DNA from: Nitriliruptorales bacterium
GTDB taxonomy: Bacteria; Actinomycetota; Nitriliruptoria; Euzebyales; Egibacteraceae
Direction: 5' to 3'
Assembly (NCBI GenBank): GCA_007126835.1
Contig: SLAO01000104.1
Location: 1 to 20,237, forward strand
DNA: 20,237 nt
A program made the translations under genes and the position numbers. The notes under the pieces are model-generated. The model worked only from the letters and a program-made list of their open reading frames with translations. It was not told the origin of the DNA and did no database searches. Shown here piece by piece: positions 7,031 to 14,097 of this stretch (position 1 is the stretch's first letter; the number at the start of each line of letters is the position of its first letter).

Positions 7031-8053
7031 ATGCCCCTGTTCCGGCTGGTGATGCTGGCCATCGCCAAGACGTTCAGCAAGCTGTTCAGCGTCGCCACGG
7101 TCACCTTCTTCGGACGAGCCCCCACCCGCGACGACGACAAGCTGGGGATGGTCGGGGTCTTGTCGTTGGTGTGGCTCGGCGCGTTGGTCGCGGTTGCCGT
7201 GCCCACGGTGGCCGAGACCCTCATTCCGTTCCTGCCCGACGACGAGACCCTGCTGCGTGGGGTGGCGATCGCCCTGGCGGTGCTGCTGCCGCCCGCCGTG
7301 GGCATCACGATCAGCCGCGTCCAGAACCAGCCCGACACCCGGCGCAACATGCTGGTGCATGTCGCCCTCGGCTATGCGTACGCGACGGTCATCGGCCTGC
7401 TGACCTTGGCCCTCGTGCTGGTCGTGCCTGTGGTCAAGGCCAGCGAGCTGGCCCGGCGCTACGACCTGCAACACCTCGCGGTCATGGTCCCACCCGATCG
7501 TCACGACGACTTCCGAGCGCACGTTACCGAGGTGATGTCCCGCCACGGGCACGCGCTCCACGAGGAGCCGCAGCCGGCGCCGGTACGGGGGTTGTTTAAG
7601 GGGCTGGCGCACACCGAATCGCGCATCTTCCGTCGGGGGATCGACGTCCAGATGCGCCGGCTCGTCGCCGACATCGACGGGGAACGCTGCCAGCTGACGC
7701 TGCACGCAACCGACCTGTCGATCCTGGCTCCCCGGGAAACGGCCAGCCGCGCCTTCGCGCTGCTCGCCGACGAGCTCGACCCCCGGGTCGTGTACTTCTC
7801 GTGGGATGACGCGAGCCAACGCGTCGAGCGAGCGGTCTGCCGGTGCCTGGACGAGATCGACGCCGGACGTCCGTGTGCGCGCGAGGACGTCGAAAGCCTC
7901 GTCGAAGAGCTACGCGGCGTGGGTCTTGAGCCGCCGGAGTGGAACGCCGTGCGCCGTCAGCTCTACCGCGTCGAGTGCGCCAGCGAGCGTCTCCGGGCCC
8001 AAGGGGCCACAGCCGAGGGCGAGACCTCCAAGGAAGCCGAACCGCAGCGGTGA
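7031..8053 (+). CDS. Membrane-anchored protein of unknown function
   Basis: This 340-aa protein has three probable transmembrane helices in the N-terminal 140 residues (about 40-58, 77-94 and 113-136). A soluble domain of about 200 residues follows, probably cytoplasmic. The soluble part mixes Arg/Asp/Glu-rich segments ('VMVPPDRHDDFRAHV', 'RLVADIDGERCQLTLHATDL') and two cysteines in 'AVCRCLDEIDAGR'. The last 20 residues are charged and likely disordered. I do not recognise the family. The ATG at 7031 has only a weak ribosome binding site, and the next in-frame ATG at 7052 is an alternative. It lies 46 bp after the small membrane protein gene on the same strand and is followed by a terminator-like hairpin, so the two may be co-transcribed. 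Confidence 0.75.
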   Translation: MPLFRLVMLAIAKTFSKLFSVATVTFFGRAPTRDDDKLGMVGVLSLVWLGALVAVAVPTVAETLIPFLPDDETLLRGVAIALAVLLPPAVGITISRVQNQPDTRRNMLVHVALGYAYATVIGLLTLALVLVVPVVKASELARRYDLQHLAVMVPPDRHDDFRAHVTEVMSRHGHALHEEPQPAPVRGLFKGLAHTESRIFRRGIDVQMRRLVADIDGERCQLTLHATDLSILAPRETASRAFALLADELDPRVVYFSWDDASQRVERAVCRCLDEIDAGRPCAREDVESLVEELRGVGLEPPEWNAVRRQLYRVECASERLRAQGATAEGETSKEAEPQR

Positions 8054-8093
8054 CCCACGGACAGCCCAGGTTCGGAGGGAACCGCAGCGGTGA
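8039..8093. repeat. 15-bp direct repeat flanking a small hairpin
   Basis: GAACCGCAGCGGTGA occurs at 8039-8053 (spanning the stop codon of the membrane protein gene) and again at 8079-8093. Between and overlapping them is a GGTTC...GAACC inverted repeat (8069-8083). The arrangement could be a segmental duplication of the gene end. Confidence 0.75.
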
Positions 8094-8102
8094 GTGCCTG
8101 AG

Positions 8103-8135
8103 GGCGAGGGGTTCGCCCACCCCGTCGCCTTGTTG
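8103..8135 (+). terminator. Probable intrinsic terminator upstream of chrA
   Basis: A ten-pair stem forms from GGCGA-GGGGT (8103-8112) and ACCCC-(G bulge)-TCGCC (8119-8129), with the loop TCGCCC. It is followed by TTGTTG, a short T-rich run that is unusual in this GC-rich sequence. It sits 50 bp after the stop of the membrane protein gene and would separate it from the chromate transporter gene. Confidence 0.6.
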
Positions 8136-8162
8136 CACCCCGCGTCGCCGGCCCGACATACT
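8133..8162 (+). promoter_or_regulatory. Probable promoter of chrA
   Basis: TTGCAC (8133-8138) and CATACT (8157-8162) are separated by 18 bp, a good match to a housekeeping sigma-factor promoter. They lie immediately after the terminator-like hairpin and about 30 bp before the chrA start. The predicted mRNA has a short leader carrying the ribosome binding site GAGGGGCGG (8178-8186). Confidence 0.5.
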
Positions 8163-8191
8163 GCCTCGCACCGCGACGAGGGGCGGTCAGG

Positions 8192-9439
8192 ATGGGTGCA
8201 GACGCCGAGGACAGTGATGGCGTTTCGTCCGGACCCGGGAACGGGGCCGGCGGTCCCGTAGACGCGTTCCAACCGGACTACGCCGAGGCGTCGGCTTCCT
8301 GGCCCGGACTGATCGGCATCTTCCTCAAGCTCGGGGTGGTGGCCTTCGGTGGCCCGGTGGCCCACATCGCGATCATGGACAAGGAGATCGTCGAGCGCCG
8401 GGGGTGGGTCAAGCGGCGCCACTTCCTGGACCTCATGGCGGCCACCAACCTGCTGCCCGGGCCGAACTCCACGCAGATGACCATGCACATCGGGTACGTC
8501 CAGCGCGGAACCCTCGGCGTCTGGGCGGCCGGGTCGGCGTTCATCCTGCCGGCCGGGCTCATCACGTTCGCGCTGACGTGGGCGTACGTGGAGCTGCGCG
8601 ACCTGCCGGCGATGGACGCGGTGTTCTACGGAATGCAGCCGGTGGTGCTGGCGGTCATCGCCACCGCCATGGTCAAGCTGGCACCGAAAGCCGCCGACGA
8701 CTGGACCACCCGGGCGGTGTTCGTGGCCGCGTTGGCGCTGGGGCTGCTCGACGTCAACGAGTTGCTGGTCCTGGCTTTGGGGGCGCTGGCCGGAGCGATC
8801 CTGTTTGGTTGGCAGCCCTGGCGGCGTTTTGGGGGCGGCGCGCACGGTGGCTTGCTGGCACCGGCGGCCTTTCCCTGGTTCGCGGATTTGCCCGACCCCC
8901 AGGCGTCGGCCGACATGATGGGCCAGCTGGCGTGGCTCTTCTTCAAGTTCGGCATCACCCTGTTCGGCAGCGGCTATCTGCTTGTCGCCTACCTCCAGAC
9001 CGACATCGTCGACCGCTACGGCCTGCTGACCACCCCGCAGCTGATCGAGGCGCTGGTCATCGGCGAGATGACACCCGGACCGCTGTTCACCGTGTCGACC
9101 GCGATCGGGTACATCCTGGGCGGCGCACCGGGCGCCGTGGTCGCCACCGTCGCGATCTTCTTCCCCTCGTTCTTCCTGGCGATGGCGCTGGGCCGGTTCA
9201 TGCCGGCCATCAAGGCCTCGAGCACCGCGAACGCGGTCCTGCGCGGACTGACCGCCGCGGTGCTCGGCGTGATGCTGGCCGTGGCCATCGAGATCGGCAT
9301 GCGGGTGATCGTCGACGTCCCTACCGGCGTGTTGGCCGCAGCGACGCTCGCCGCGCTGCTGTGGACCAGGGTCAGCGCCATCGCCCTAATCCCGCTGGGT
9401 GGGCTGGCCGGCTACCTCTGGGTCGCACTCGTGGAGTGA
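8192..9439 (+). CDS. chrA: Chromate transporter, two-domain CHR family
   Basis: This 415-aa integral membrane protein contains two homologous CHR halves. The first half has 'FGGPVAHIAIMDKEIVERRGWV' motifs (from residue 52) and 'NLLPGPNSTQM' (86-96). The second half has 'FGSG' (258-261), 'LQTDIVDRYGLLT' and 'GEMTPGP' (291-297). Both halves are followed by several hydrophobic helices, giving about ten or more membrane spans. In characterised members the protein exports chromate from the cytoplasm using the proton motive force; other members may carry sulfate or have unknown anion substrates. The first 37 residues are acidic, Gly/Ser-rich and probably disordered, which is longer than usual. The ATG at 8192 has a good ribosome binding site. 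No chrB-type regulator is adjacent, so a role in chromate resistance is inferred from family only. Confidence 0.93.
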   Translation: MGADAEDSDGVSSGPGNGAGGPVDAFQPDYAEASASWPGLIGIFLKLGVVAFGGPVAHIAIMDKEIVERRGWVKRRHFLDLMAATNLLPGPNSTQMTMHIGYVQRGTLGVWAAGSAFILPAGLITFALTWAYVELRDLPAMDAVFYGMQPVVLAVIATAMVKLAPKAADDWTTRAVFVAALALGLLDVNELLVLALGALAGAILFGWQPWRRFGGGAHGGLLAPAAFPWFADLPDPQASADMMGQLAWLFFKFGITLFGSGYLLVAYLQTDIVDRYGLLTTPQLIEALVIGEMTPGPLFTVSTAIGYILGGAPGAVVATVAIFFPSFFLAMALGRFMPAIKASSTANAVLRGLTAAVLGVMLAVAIEIGMRVIVDVPTGVLAAATLAALLWTRVSAIALIPLGGLAGYLWVALVE

Positions 9440-9547
9440 CCTCGTGCGTCGCGCTCGAGCGGAGACCCTCGCCTGCCGCGCTCGAGCGGGAGGACCTCGT
9501 GCGTCGCGCTCGAGCGGAGACCCTCGCCTGTCGCGCTCGAAGGGGTC
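9438..9547. repeat. Two-copy 55-bp tandem repeat carrying evenly spaced palindromes
   Basis: Copy one (9438-9492) and copy two (9493-9547) agree at 47 of the first 48 positions. Each copy contains two half-units centred on the palindrome CGCTCGAGCG (9452-9461, 9479-9488, 9507-9516). A degenerate fourth lies at 9534-9543. Core-to-core spacing is 27, 28 and 27 bp. The array starts on the chrA stop codon and ends about 50 bp before the DUF3024 gene. It could be a protein-binding array, a dispersed repeat element, or a transcription end structure. Confidence 0.9.
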
Positions 9548-9583
9548 TCGGGGCCTCGTGGTCACCGACGGCAAGGAACTTGT

Positions 9584-9596
9584 TAGCCTGCCGGTG
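9584..9596 (+). promoter_or_regulatory. Possible leaderless -10 box of the DUF3024 gene
   Basis: TAGCCT (9584-9589) lies 7 nt before the ATG at 9597. This is the geometry expected for a leaderless mRNA starting at or next to the first codon. No purine-rich ribosome binding site precedes the gene, which fits. No clear -35 box was found. Confidence 0.4.
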
Positions 9597-9929
9597 ATGA
9601 CGGTGCCTGATCTCGACCTAGCGAGAATACGCCGATGGGCGGACGCCAGAGTGCCTGCCCACGCCCGAGAGCAGGTGCGCGTCGAGATCGAGGAGGACGA
9701 GCGCGCCGTCACGATCGTGGAGCGGCGGGCCCCATGGTCCGACGACGACCCGGAGTGGACGCGCATGCCCGTGGCCCGGCTGCGCTACACCAAGACCCGA
9801 TCACAGTGGACCCTGTACTGGTGCGATCGCAACGGGCAGTTTCACGAGTACGACACCGCCCCCACGACCCACGTCGAAGAGCTGCTCGCAGAGATCGACC
9901 GAGACCCCACCGGCATCTTCTGGGGATGA
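9597..9929 (+). CDS. DUF3024 family protein
   Basis: This 110-aa soluble protein belongs to the DUF3024 family. Recognisable blocks are 'VPAHAREQVRVEIE', 'VTIVERRAPWSDD...EWTRMPVARLRYTK', 'WTLYWCDRNGQFHEYD' and the C-terminal 'LLAEIDRDPTGIFWG', which is highly characteristic. The family is common in actinobacteria and its function is unknown to me. The ATG at 9597 gives the usual family length; the open frame extends upstream to 9399 only through the end of chrA and the repeat array, which is not credible coding. A GTG directly before the ATG (9594) is an alternative. The gene is followed at once by a GC hairpin. Confidence 0.88.
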   Translation: MTVPDLDLARIRRWADARVPAHAREQVRVEIEEDERAVTIVERRAPWSDDDPEWTRMPVARLRYTKTRSQWTLYWCDRNGQFHEYDTAPTTHVEELLAEIDRDPTGIFWG

Positions 9930-9946
9930 GGGGCCTCTCGGGCCCC
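9930..9946 (+). terminator. GC hairpin at the stop of the DUF3024 gene
   Basis: GGGGCC (9930-9935) and GGCCCC (9941-9946) form a six-pair stem with a five-base loop, beginning one base after the stop codon. There is no T-tract. Together with the larger hairpin further on, it may end transcription between two convergent genes. Confidence 0.45.
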
Positions 9947-9993
9947 GGCACTGGCGTGCCTGCATCTGGAGCAACCCACAGCCGCTGATCAGC

Positions 9994-10020
9994 CCGCGGC
10001 CGTTCAACCGTGGCCCGCGG
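9994..10020. terminator. Possible bidirectional terminator between convergent genes
   Basis: CCGCGGCCG (9994-10002) and TGGCCCGCGG (10011-10020) can pair with one bulged base around a T/C/A loop. The structure lies between the convergent DUF3024 and manD genes. It lacks T-tracts, so this is a structural guess. Confidence 0.4.
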
Positions 10021-10055
10021 CCTCCCTGCGAACGTTGGCGCAGCACAGGCAGGCG

Positions 10056-11264
10056 CTACCAGCTGTGCACGGTCCCGTCGCGTCGGCGTGCCACCGGCAG
10101 GTAGGCCGGCTGGTAGGGGAAGTCGGCCGCGCGCTCCTCGTTGAGCTCCACGCCCAACCCGGGCCGGTCGGAGACGTGCAGCATCCCGTCATCGAACCAG
10201 TAGCCCACGTCGAAGACCTCAGCGGCCTCGTCGGGGTGGCGCATGTACTCCTGCAACCCGAAGTTGTGCACCGCGGTCTGGAAGTGCAGCGAGGCCGCGA
10301 GGTTGACCGGCGACAGGTCCGTCGGCCCGTGGCAGCCCGTGCGCACGTGGAACACCTCGGCGAAGTGCGCGACCCGAACCAGGTGGGTCAACCCACCGGA
10401 ATGGGCCACGGTCGTGCGGATGTAGTCGATCAGCTGCTCGGCGATCAGTTGATGGGTGTCGAAGATCGTGTTGAACACCTCACCGATGGCAATCGGCGTG
10501 ACCGTGTGGTTGCGCACCAGCCGCAACGACTCCTGCGCCTCGGCCGCGACGGGGTCCTCCAGCCACAACAGCCGGTACGGCTCGAGGGACTTGCCTAGCT
10601 GCGCGGCCTCCAGCGGCGTCAACCGGTGATGCGCGTCGTGGAGCAGGTCGACCTCCCACCCCAGCTCCGCCCGGGCCCGCTCGAACAGGCGGGGCACTCC
10701 GCGCAGGTACGGGCCTGGCTCGAACACCTCCTCGACAGGATGGCCCCGCTCGGCGGGCTCGTAGTACAGCTCCCCTCGCCCCACGCCGTAGGGCTGCTCG
10801 AGACCTGGCAGGCCCGACTGGATCCGCACGGCCCTGTAGCCCATGTCGACGTAGCCCCGGGCCGCCTCGACCGCCTCGTCGATCGTCGCGCCGTTGGCGT
10901 GCCCATACACCGTCACCCCGCGCCGGGCCCGACCACCCAGCAGGTTGTACACCGGGGTCTCAAGCGCCTTGCCCTTCAGGTCCCACAGCGCGACGTCGAC
11001 CGCGCCGATCGCGGTCATCGTCACGGGCCCTCGTCGCCAGTACGCCCCCTTGTACAGCCCGTGCCAGATGTCCTCGATGTCGGCGGGATCACGACCGATC
11101 AGCAAAGCGGCCACATGGTCGTCGAGGTAGCTCGCGACCGCCAGCTCCCGACCGTTCAGCGTGGCGTCGCCGACCCCGCGCAGACCCGCGTCGGTCTCGA
11201 TCACCAACGTGACGAAGTTGCGGCCAGGGCTGCAGACGACCGTCCACGCGTTGGTGATGCGCAT
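10056..11264 (-). CDS. manD: D-mannonate dehydratase, enolase superfamily (ManD/RspA)
   Basis: This 402-aa cytosolic Mg-dependent enzyme of the enolase superfamily converts D-mannonate to 2-keto-3-deoxy-D-gluconate. The sequence shows metal ligands D210 (in 'DLLHDAHHRL'), E236 ('WLEDP') and E262 ('AIGEVFN'), with H212 as a catalytic base and the R147/Y159 pair ('YRAVRIQSG', 'LEQPYG'). Length and positions coincide with what I recall for the characterised Novosphingobium ManD. This favours a true mannonate dehydratase over a generic RspA-like protein. The C-terminus 'HSW' is also typical. The ATG start lies 2 bp after the kdgK stop without its own clear ribosome binding site, so translation is probably coupled. 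It is the last gene of the operon, but it catalyses the first step of the encoded route. Confidence 0.93.
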   Translation of the reverse strand: MRITNAWTVVCSPGRNFVTLVIETDAGLRGVGDATLNGRELAVASYLDDHVAALLIGRDPADIEDIWHGLYKGAYWRRGPVTMTAIGAVDVALWDLKGKALETPVYNLLGGRARRGVTVYGHANGATIDEAVEAARGYVDMGYRAVRIQSGLPGLEQPYGVGRGELYYEPAERGHPVEEVFEPGPYLRGVPRLFERARAELGWEVDLLHDAHHRLTPLEAAQLGKSLEPYRLLWLEDPVAAEAQESLRLVRNHTVTPIAIGEVFNTIFDTHQLIAEQLIDYIRTTVAHSGGLTHLVRVAHFAEVFHVRTGCHGPTDLSPVNLAASLHFQTAVHNFGLQEYMRHPDEAAEVFDVGYWFDDGMLHVSDRPGLGVELNEERAADFPYQPAYLPVARRRDGTVHSW

Positions 11265-11266
11265 GC

Positions 11267-12364
11267 TCAGCGCACGGCTCGGACGGTGCGGGAGCGCATC
11301 GCGGCTTCCACCTCGGCCAGCGAGACCATCGAGGTGTCTCCCGGGGTGGTCATCGCCAGCGCGCCGTGTGCCGCGCCGTACTCCACCGCGACGCTTGGCC
11401 GGTGGCCGGCGAGCAAGGCGTAGGCCAGCCCCGAGGCGAACCCGTCACCGCCGCCGACGCGGTCATAGATCTCGAGGTCCTCGCGCAGCGTGGCCTGGTG
11501 GAACTGCCCGTCGGCGTAGACGATCGCGCCCCAGTCGTTGCGGTTGGCGGTGGTGGCCCGGCGCAGGGTGGTGCCCACCACGGCGATGTTGGGGAACGCC
11601 TCGACGACCTCACCGATCATGCGCTGGAAGTTCGTCGGGTCGAGCTCGGACAGGTCAGGGTCGGCGCCGGCGACCTCGAACCCCAGCGCGGCGGTGAAGT
11701 CCTCCTCGTTGCCCAGCATCACGTCGATGTAGGGCGCCAGCGCCCGGTTGACCTCGATCGCGCGCGACTGGCCTCCCTGGGCCGCCCACAGCGCCGCCCG
11801 GTAGTTGAGGTCATACGACACGATGGTTCCGTGGTCCTTGGCGGCCTGCAGCGCCTCGAGCAGCACCTCGGAGGTCCGCGGCGCCAACGCCGCGTAGATG
11901 CCTCCGGTGTGGAACCAGCGCACGCCCTCGTCACCGAAGATCCTCGCCCAGTCGACCTCGCCGGGTTCGAGCTTGGAGATCGCGGTGTGGCCCCGGTCGT
12001 ACACGCTGCGGGCAGGACGGATCCCGTAGCCCTTCTCGGTGAAGTTCAGCCCCACCCGGCCATCGCCACCGAACCCGTCGAAGTCACGCCACACCACGTG
12101 ACGGGTGTCGACACCGCCGGCGTTCATCAGCTCCTCGACGAGGCGACCGACTTCGTTGTCGACGAGCGCGGTCACCGCCGCCGACCGCAGCCCGAAGCAC
12201 TTGCGAAGCGCCCGGGCGACGTTGTACTCGCCGCCGCCCTCCCACACGTCGAAGGATCGGGCGGCGCGCACCCGGCTGGCGCCGGGGTCCAAGCGCAGCA
12301 TCACCTCACCCAGCGAGACGCAGTCCCAACGGGCGGCTTGCGCGTCCTTGATGTCCAACGTCAC
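11267..12364 (-). CDS. kdgK: 2-Keto-3-deoxygluconate kinase, PfkB family
   Basis: This 365-aa sugar kinase of the PfkB/ribokinase family probably phosphorylates 2-keto-3-deoxygluconate at C6 with ATP. The N-terminal PfkB signature 'GGGEYNVARAL' is at 43-53. The C-terminal anion-hole and catalytic segment 'GGGDGFASG' is at 304-312, with D307 as the base. A DLN motif ('SYDLNYR') and 'GNEEDF' are also present. The GTG start at 12364 overlaps the upstream aldolase stop as GTGA; the frame stays open further upstream, but that part lies inside the aldolase gene. Placement between an aldolase for its product and the dehydratase that makes its substrate strongly supports KDG as substrate over other sugars. 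Confidence 0.9.
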   Translation of the reverse strand: MTLDIKDAQAARWDCVSLGEVMLRLDPGASRVRAARSFDVWEGGGEYNVARALRKCFGLRSAAVTALVDNEVGRLVEELMNAGGVDTRHVVWRDFDGFGGDGRVGLNFTEKGYGIRPARSVYDRGHTAISKLEPGEVDWARIFGDEGVRWFHTGGIYAALAPRTSEVLLEALQAAKDHGTIVSYDLNYRAALWAAQGGQSRAIEVNRALAPYIDVMLGNEEDFTAALGFEVAGADPDLSELDPTNFQRMIGEVVEAFPNIAVVGTTLRRATTANRNDWGAIVYADGQFHQATLREDLEIYDRVGGGDGFASGLAYALLAGHRPSVAVEYGAAHGALAMTTPGDTSMVSLAEVEAAMRSRTVRAVR

Positions 12365-13053
12365 GCCCACTCCTCCTTCAGCGCAGGTCGGCACTCGGCC
12401 ACGAGATCGGTCACCTCGCGCACCCGGGCCGCGATCGCGTCCCACTCGCCCGCGCGCACTTCGTCGGCGGGGATCAGCTGCGAGCCCAGACCAACACACG
12501 CCGCCCCGGCACCAAACCACGCGGACAGTGACTCGCGCGTCGGCGAGACCCCACCGGTGGGCATCAATCGGGTCCACCGCGAGGGCCCGAGGACGGCGCT
12601 GATGAACCCCGGACCTCCAGCGGCGCTGCCCGGGAAGACCTTGACGATCTCAACGCCCAACTCCTCGGCCCGCGCGACCTCGGTGGGGGTCGCACAGCCA
12701 GGCAGGTACGGGATCTTGCGCCGATTGCACACCGCAGCCACGTCCTCCGACAACGTCGAAGACACCACGAACGACGCGCCGAGGTTGATGTACAGCGACG
12801 CCGTGCCCGCATCGGGCACCGAGCCCACTCCCAGCACCGTTTGGGGCAGGTCAGCCCGGCACGTCCGCTCGAGCGCGGCGAACACCTCGTGGGCACCGTC
12901 CCCGCGGTGGGTGAACTCCACCACACGCGCACCCCCCGCCGACACCGCCGACAGGACCAACGCCGCTGTCTGCTCATCAGCCTCGAAGAACAACGGCACG
13001 AACCCCTGCCTCAGCATGACCACCAGCGTCTCGAGTCGGGTGAACCTAGCCAT
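12361..13053 (-). CDS. eda: 2-Keto-3-deoxy-6-phosphogluconate aldolase
   Basis: This 230-aa class I aldolase of the KDPG/KHG family cleaves 2-keto-3-deoxy-6-phosphogluconate into pyruvate and glyceraldehyde 3-phosphate. The Schiff-base lysine is K138 ('VEIVKVFPGS'). The E/R pair of the active site is E46 and R50 ('RVVEFTHRG'). 'PYLPGCATPTE' (116-125) corresponds to the phosphate/pyruvate-binding loop. It is slightly longer than E. coli Eda at the C-terminus. The ATG at 13053 is the first gene of the three-gene minus-strand operon and is read away from the divergent IclR gene. The upstream ribosome binding site is weak (CGGAA). Confidence 0.93.
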   Translation of the reverse strand: MARFTRLETLVVMLRQGFVPLFFEADEQTAALVLSAVSAGGARVVEFTHRGDGAHEVFAALERTCRADLPQTVLGVGSVPDAGTASLYINLGASFVVSSTLSEDVAAVCNRRKIPYLPGCATPTEVARAEELGVEIVKVFPGSAAGGPGFISAVLGPSRWTRLMPTGGVSPTRESLSAWFGAGAACVGLGSQLIPADEVRAGEWDAIAARVREVTDLVAECRPALKEEWA

Positions 13054-13082
13054 CGCGACGATTCCGTTTCTGCCGGGGGCCC

Positions 13083-13110
13083 TTGGTGCCCGCTCCAGGT
13101 GTGCTACTGT
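13083..13110 (+). promoter_or_regulatory. Probable promoter of the IclR regulator gene
   Basis: TTGGTG (13083-13088) and TACTGT (13105-13110) are separated by 16 bp. Transcription would begin near 13117, inside the palindromic operator candidate. The opposing promoter of the mannonate operon must lie in the same 143-bp region, but I could not place it confidently. Confidence 0.45.
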
Positions 13111-13113
13111 TCA

Positions 13114-13139
13114 GATAGAGGGACGATATCCCTCATCGT
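13114..13139. promoter_or_regulatory. Palindromic operator candidate between eda and iclR
   Basis: GAGGGA (13118-13123) and TCCCTC (13129-13134) flank CGATA. The arms extend to GAT (13114-13116) and ATC (13135-13137) with one unpaired base. A second overlapping inverted repeat is ACGAT (13123-13127) / ATCGT (13135-13139). It lies over the predicted start point of the IclR gene, where an autorepressing IclR protein controlling both directions would be expected to bind. The assignment is inferred from position and symmetry. Confidence 0.55.
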
Positions 13140-13196
13140 GTACGACATGGTGCTCGGCCTGTGCGCGCGTGTCAAGGACGACGGAGGCGACGCCCA

Positions 13197-13958
13197 GTGA
13201 CCAACCGGGTCAACCACGGCGAGGCCAAGTCGGCCGTGCGCGTCGTGCAGATCCTCGAGCGGCTCAGCCAAGGCGACGACCCCACGCTCGCCCGGCTGGC
13301 CCGAGACCTCGAGGCGCCCAAGAGCAGCATCCACTCGGTCGTGCAGACGCTCATCGGGCGGGGCTGGGTCCGGCGCGATGCCGGTGGGCGGCTGAGCATG
13401 GGAACCCGGGCACTGCTGGTGGGCTCGGCGCACCTCGACGCCGATCCCGTCGTGGCGTTGACCGGACCGGTGCTCGACGACCTCGCCGCCGGGCTCGACG
13501 AGACCGTCCATCTGGGCCGCCTCGTCGGCACAGACATCGTCTATCTGGCAAAGCGCGAATCGACGCAGCCGCTGCGCATGTTCTCCGCGGTGGGCCGCCG
13601 GCTGCCTGCCTATGCCACCGCCCTGGGCAAGGTGCTGCTGGCCCATCTGCCCGAGGAAGACCTCGACGCCCACCTGCCCGAGCGTCTCGAGGCGCTGACC
13701 GAGGCGACGATCACCGACCGGGCCGAGCTGCGGGCTCACCTGGCCCGCGTCCGCGAGCAGGGCTGGGCCGCCGACCATGGCGAGAACAGCGAGGGCATCG
13801 CCTGCCTGGCGGTCGCCCTGCCCAGAGGCGATCCACCCCAAGACGCCCTGTCGTGCTCGGTGCCCACGGTGCGCTTCGGCCCGGAGCGCCGGAAGAGCCT
13901 GTTGCGCCACCTGATGCGCGCGCGTGACGACCTCGCCGAGGTGGGCGGGCGGCGCTAG
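13197..13958 (+). CDS. IclR family transcriptional regulator
   Basis: This 253-aa protein has an N-terminal winged helix-turn-helix (about 13-75; 'TLARLARDLEAPKSSIHSVVQTL') and a C-terminal IclR effector domain ('VGTDIVYLAKRES', 'RLPAYATALGKVLLAH', 'GIACLAVALP'). IclR proteins usually act as dimers binding a small sugar acid or aromatic acid and repress or activate adjacent catabolic operons. The GTG at 13197 has CGGAGG (13182-13187) nine bases upstream and gives the normal family length. It is transcribed divergently from the manD-kdgK-eda operon, so it is the likely local regulator, with mannonate, KDG or KDPG as plausible effectors. The effector is not shown by the sequence. Confidence 0.92.
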   Translation: MTNRVNHGEAKSAVRVVQILERLSQGDDPTLARLARDLEAPKSSIHSVVQTLIGRGWVRRDAGGRLSMGTRALLVGSAHLDADPVVALTGPVLDDLAAGLDETVHLGRLVGTDIVYLAKRESTQPLRMFSAVGRRLPAYATALGKVLLAHLPEEDLDAHLPERLEALTEATITDRAELRAHLARVREQGWAADHGENSEGIACLAVALPRGDPPQDALSCSVPTVRFGPERRKSLLRHLMRARDDLAEVGGRR

Positions 13959-14097
13959 GACGAGCCGCCCGGCGCCGACGGTGGGCCCTTCGGCCCTGGC
14001 CCGAACGCGAACCGACGGGCCACGCTCGCTGTTGAGTCTGCGCGGACAGGCGAGGCCATCGTGCCCGGGCCCGCTACAGGAAGGACGAGGCAGCGAC

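Noticed and set aside
9438..9547. CRISPR array
   Set aside because: The repeats are tandem and near-identical throughout, with no variable spacers and no cas genes nearby.
9967..9980. GGAGCAACCCAC shared with about 1117 and 19160
   Set aside because: The 12-base match falls in unrelated contexts (two coding, one intergenic) with no longer homology. It is most likely chance in a GC-rich sequence.
11366..13927. 853-codon plus-strand frame running through kdgK, eda and into iclR
   Set aside because: It lies antisense to two genes with intact catalytic residues and then overlaps iclR in the wrong frame. The product is low-complexity and Arg/Pro-rich.
13983..13996. GGGCC-CTTC-GGCCC hairpin after iclR
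   Set aside because: A five-pair stem without a T-tract is common by chance at this GC content, so it is not listed as a terminator.
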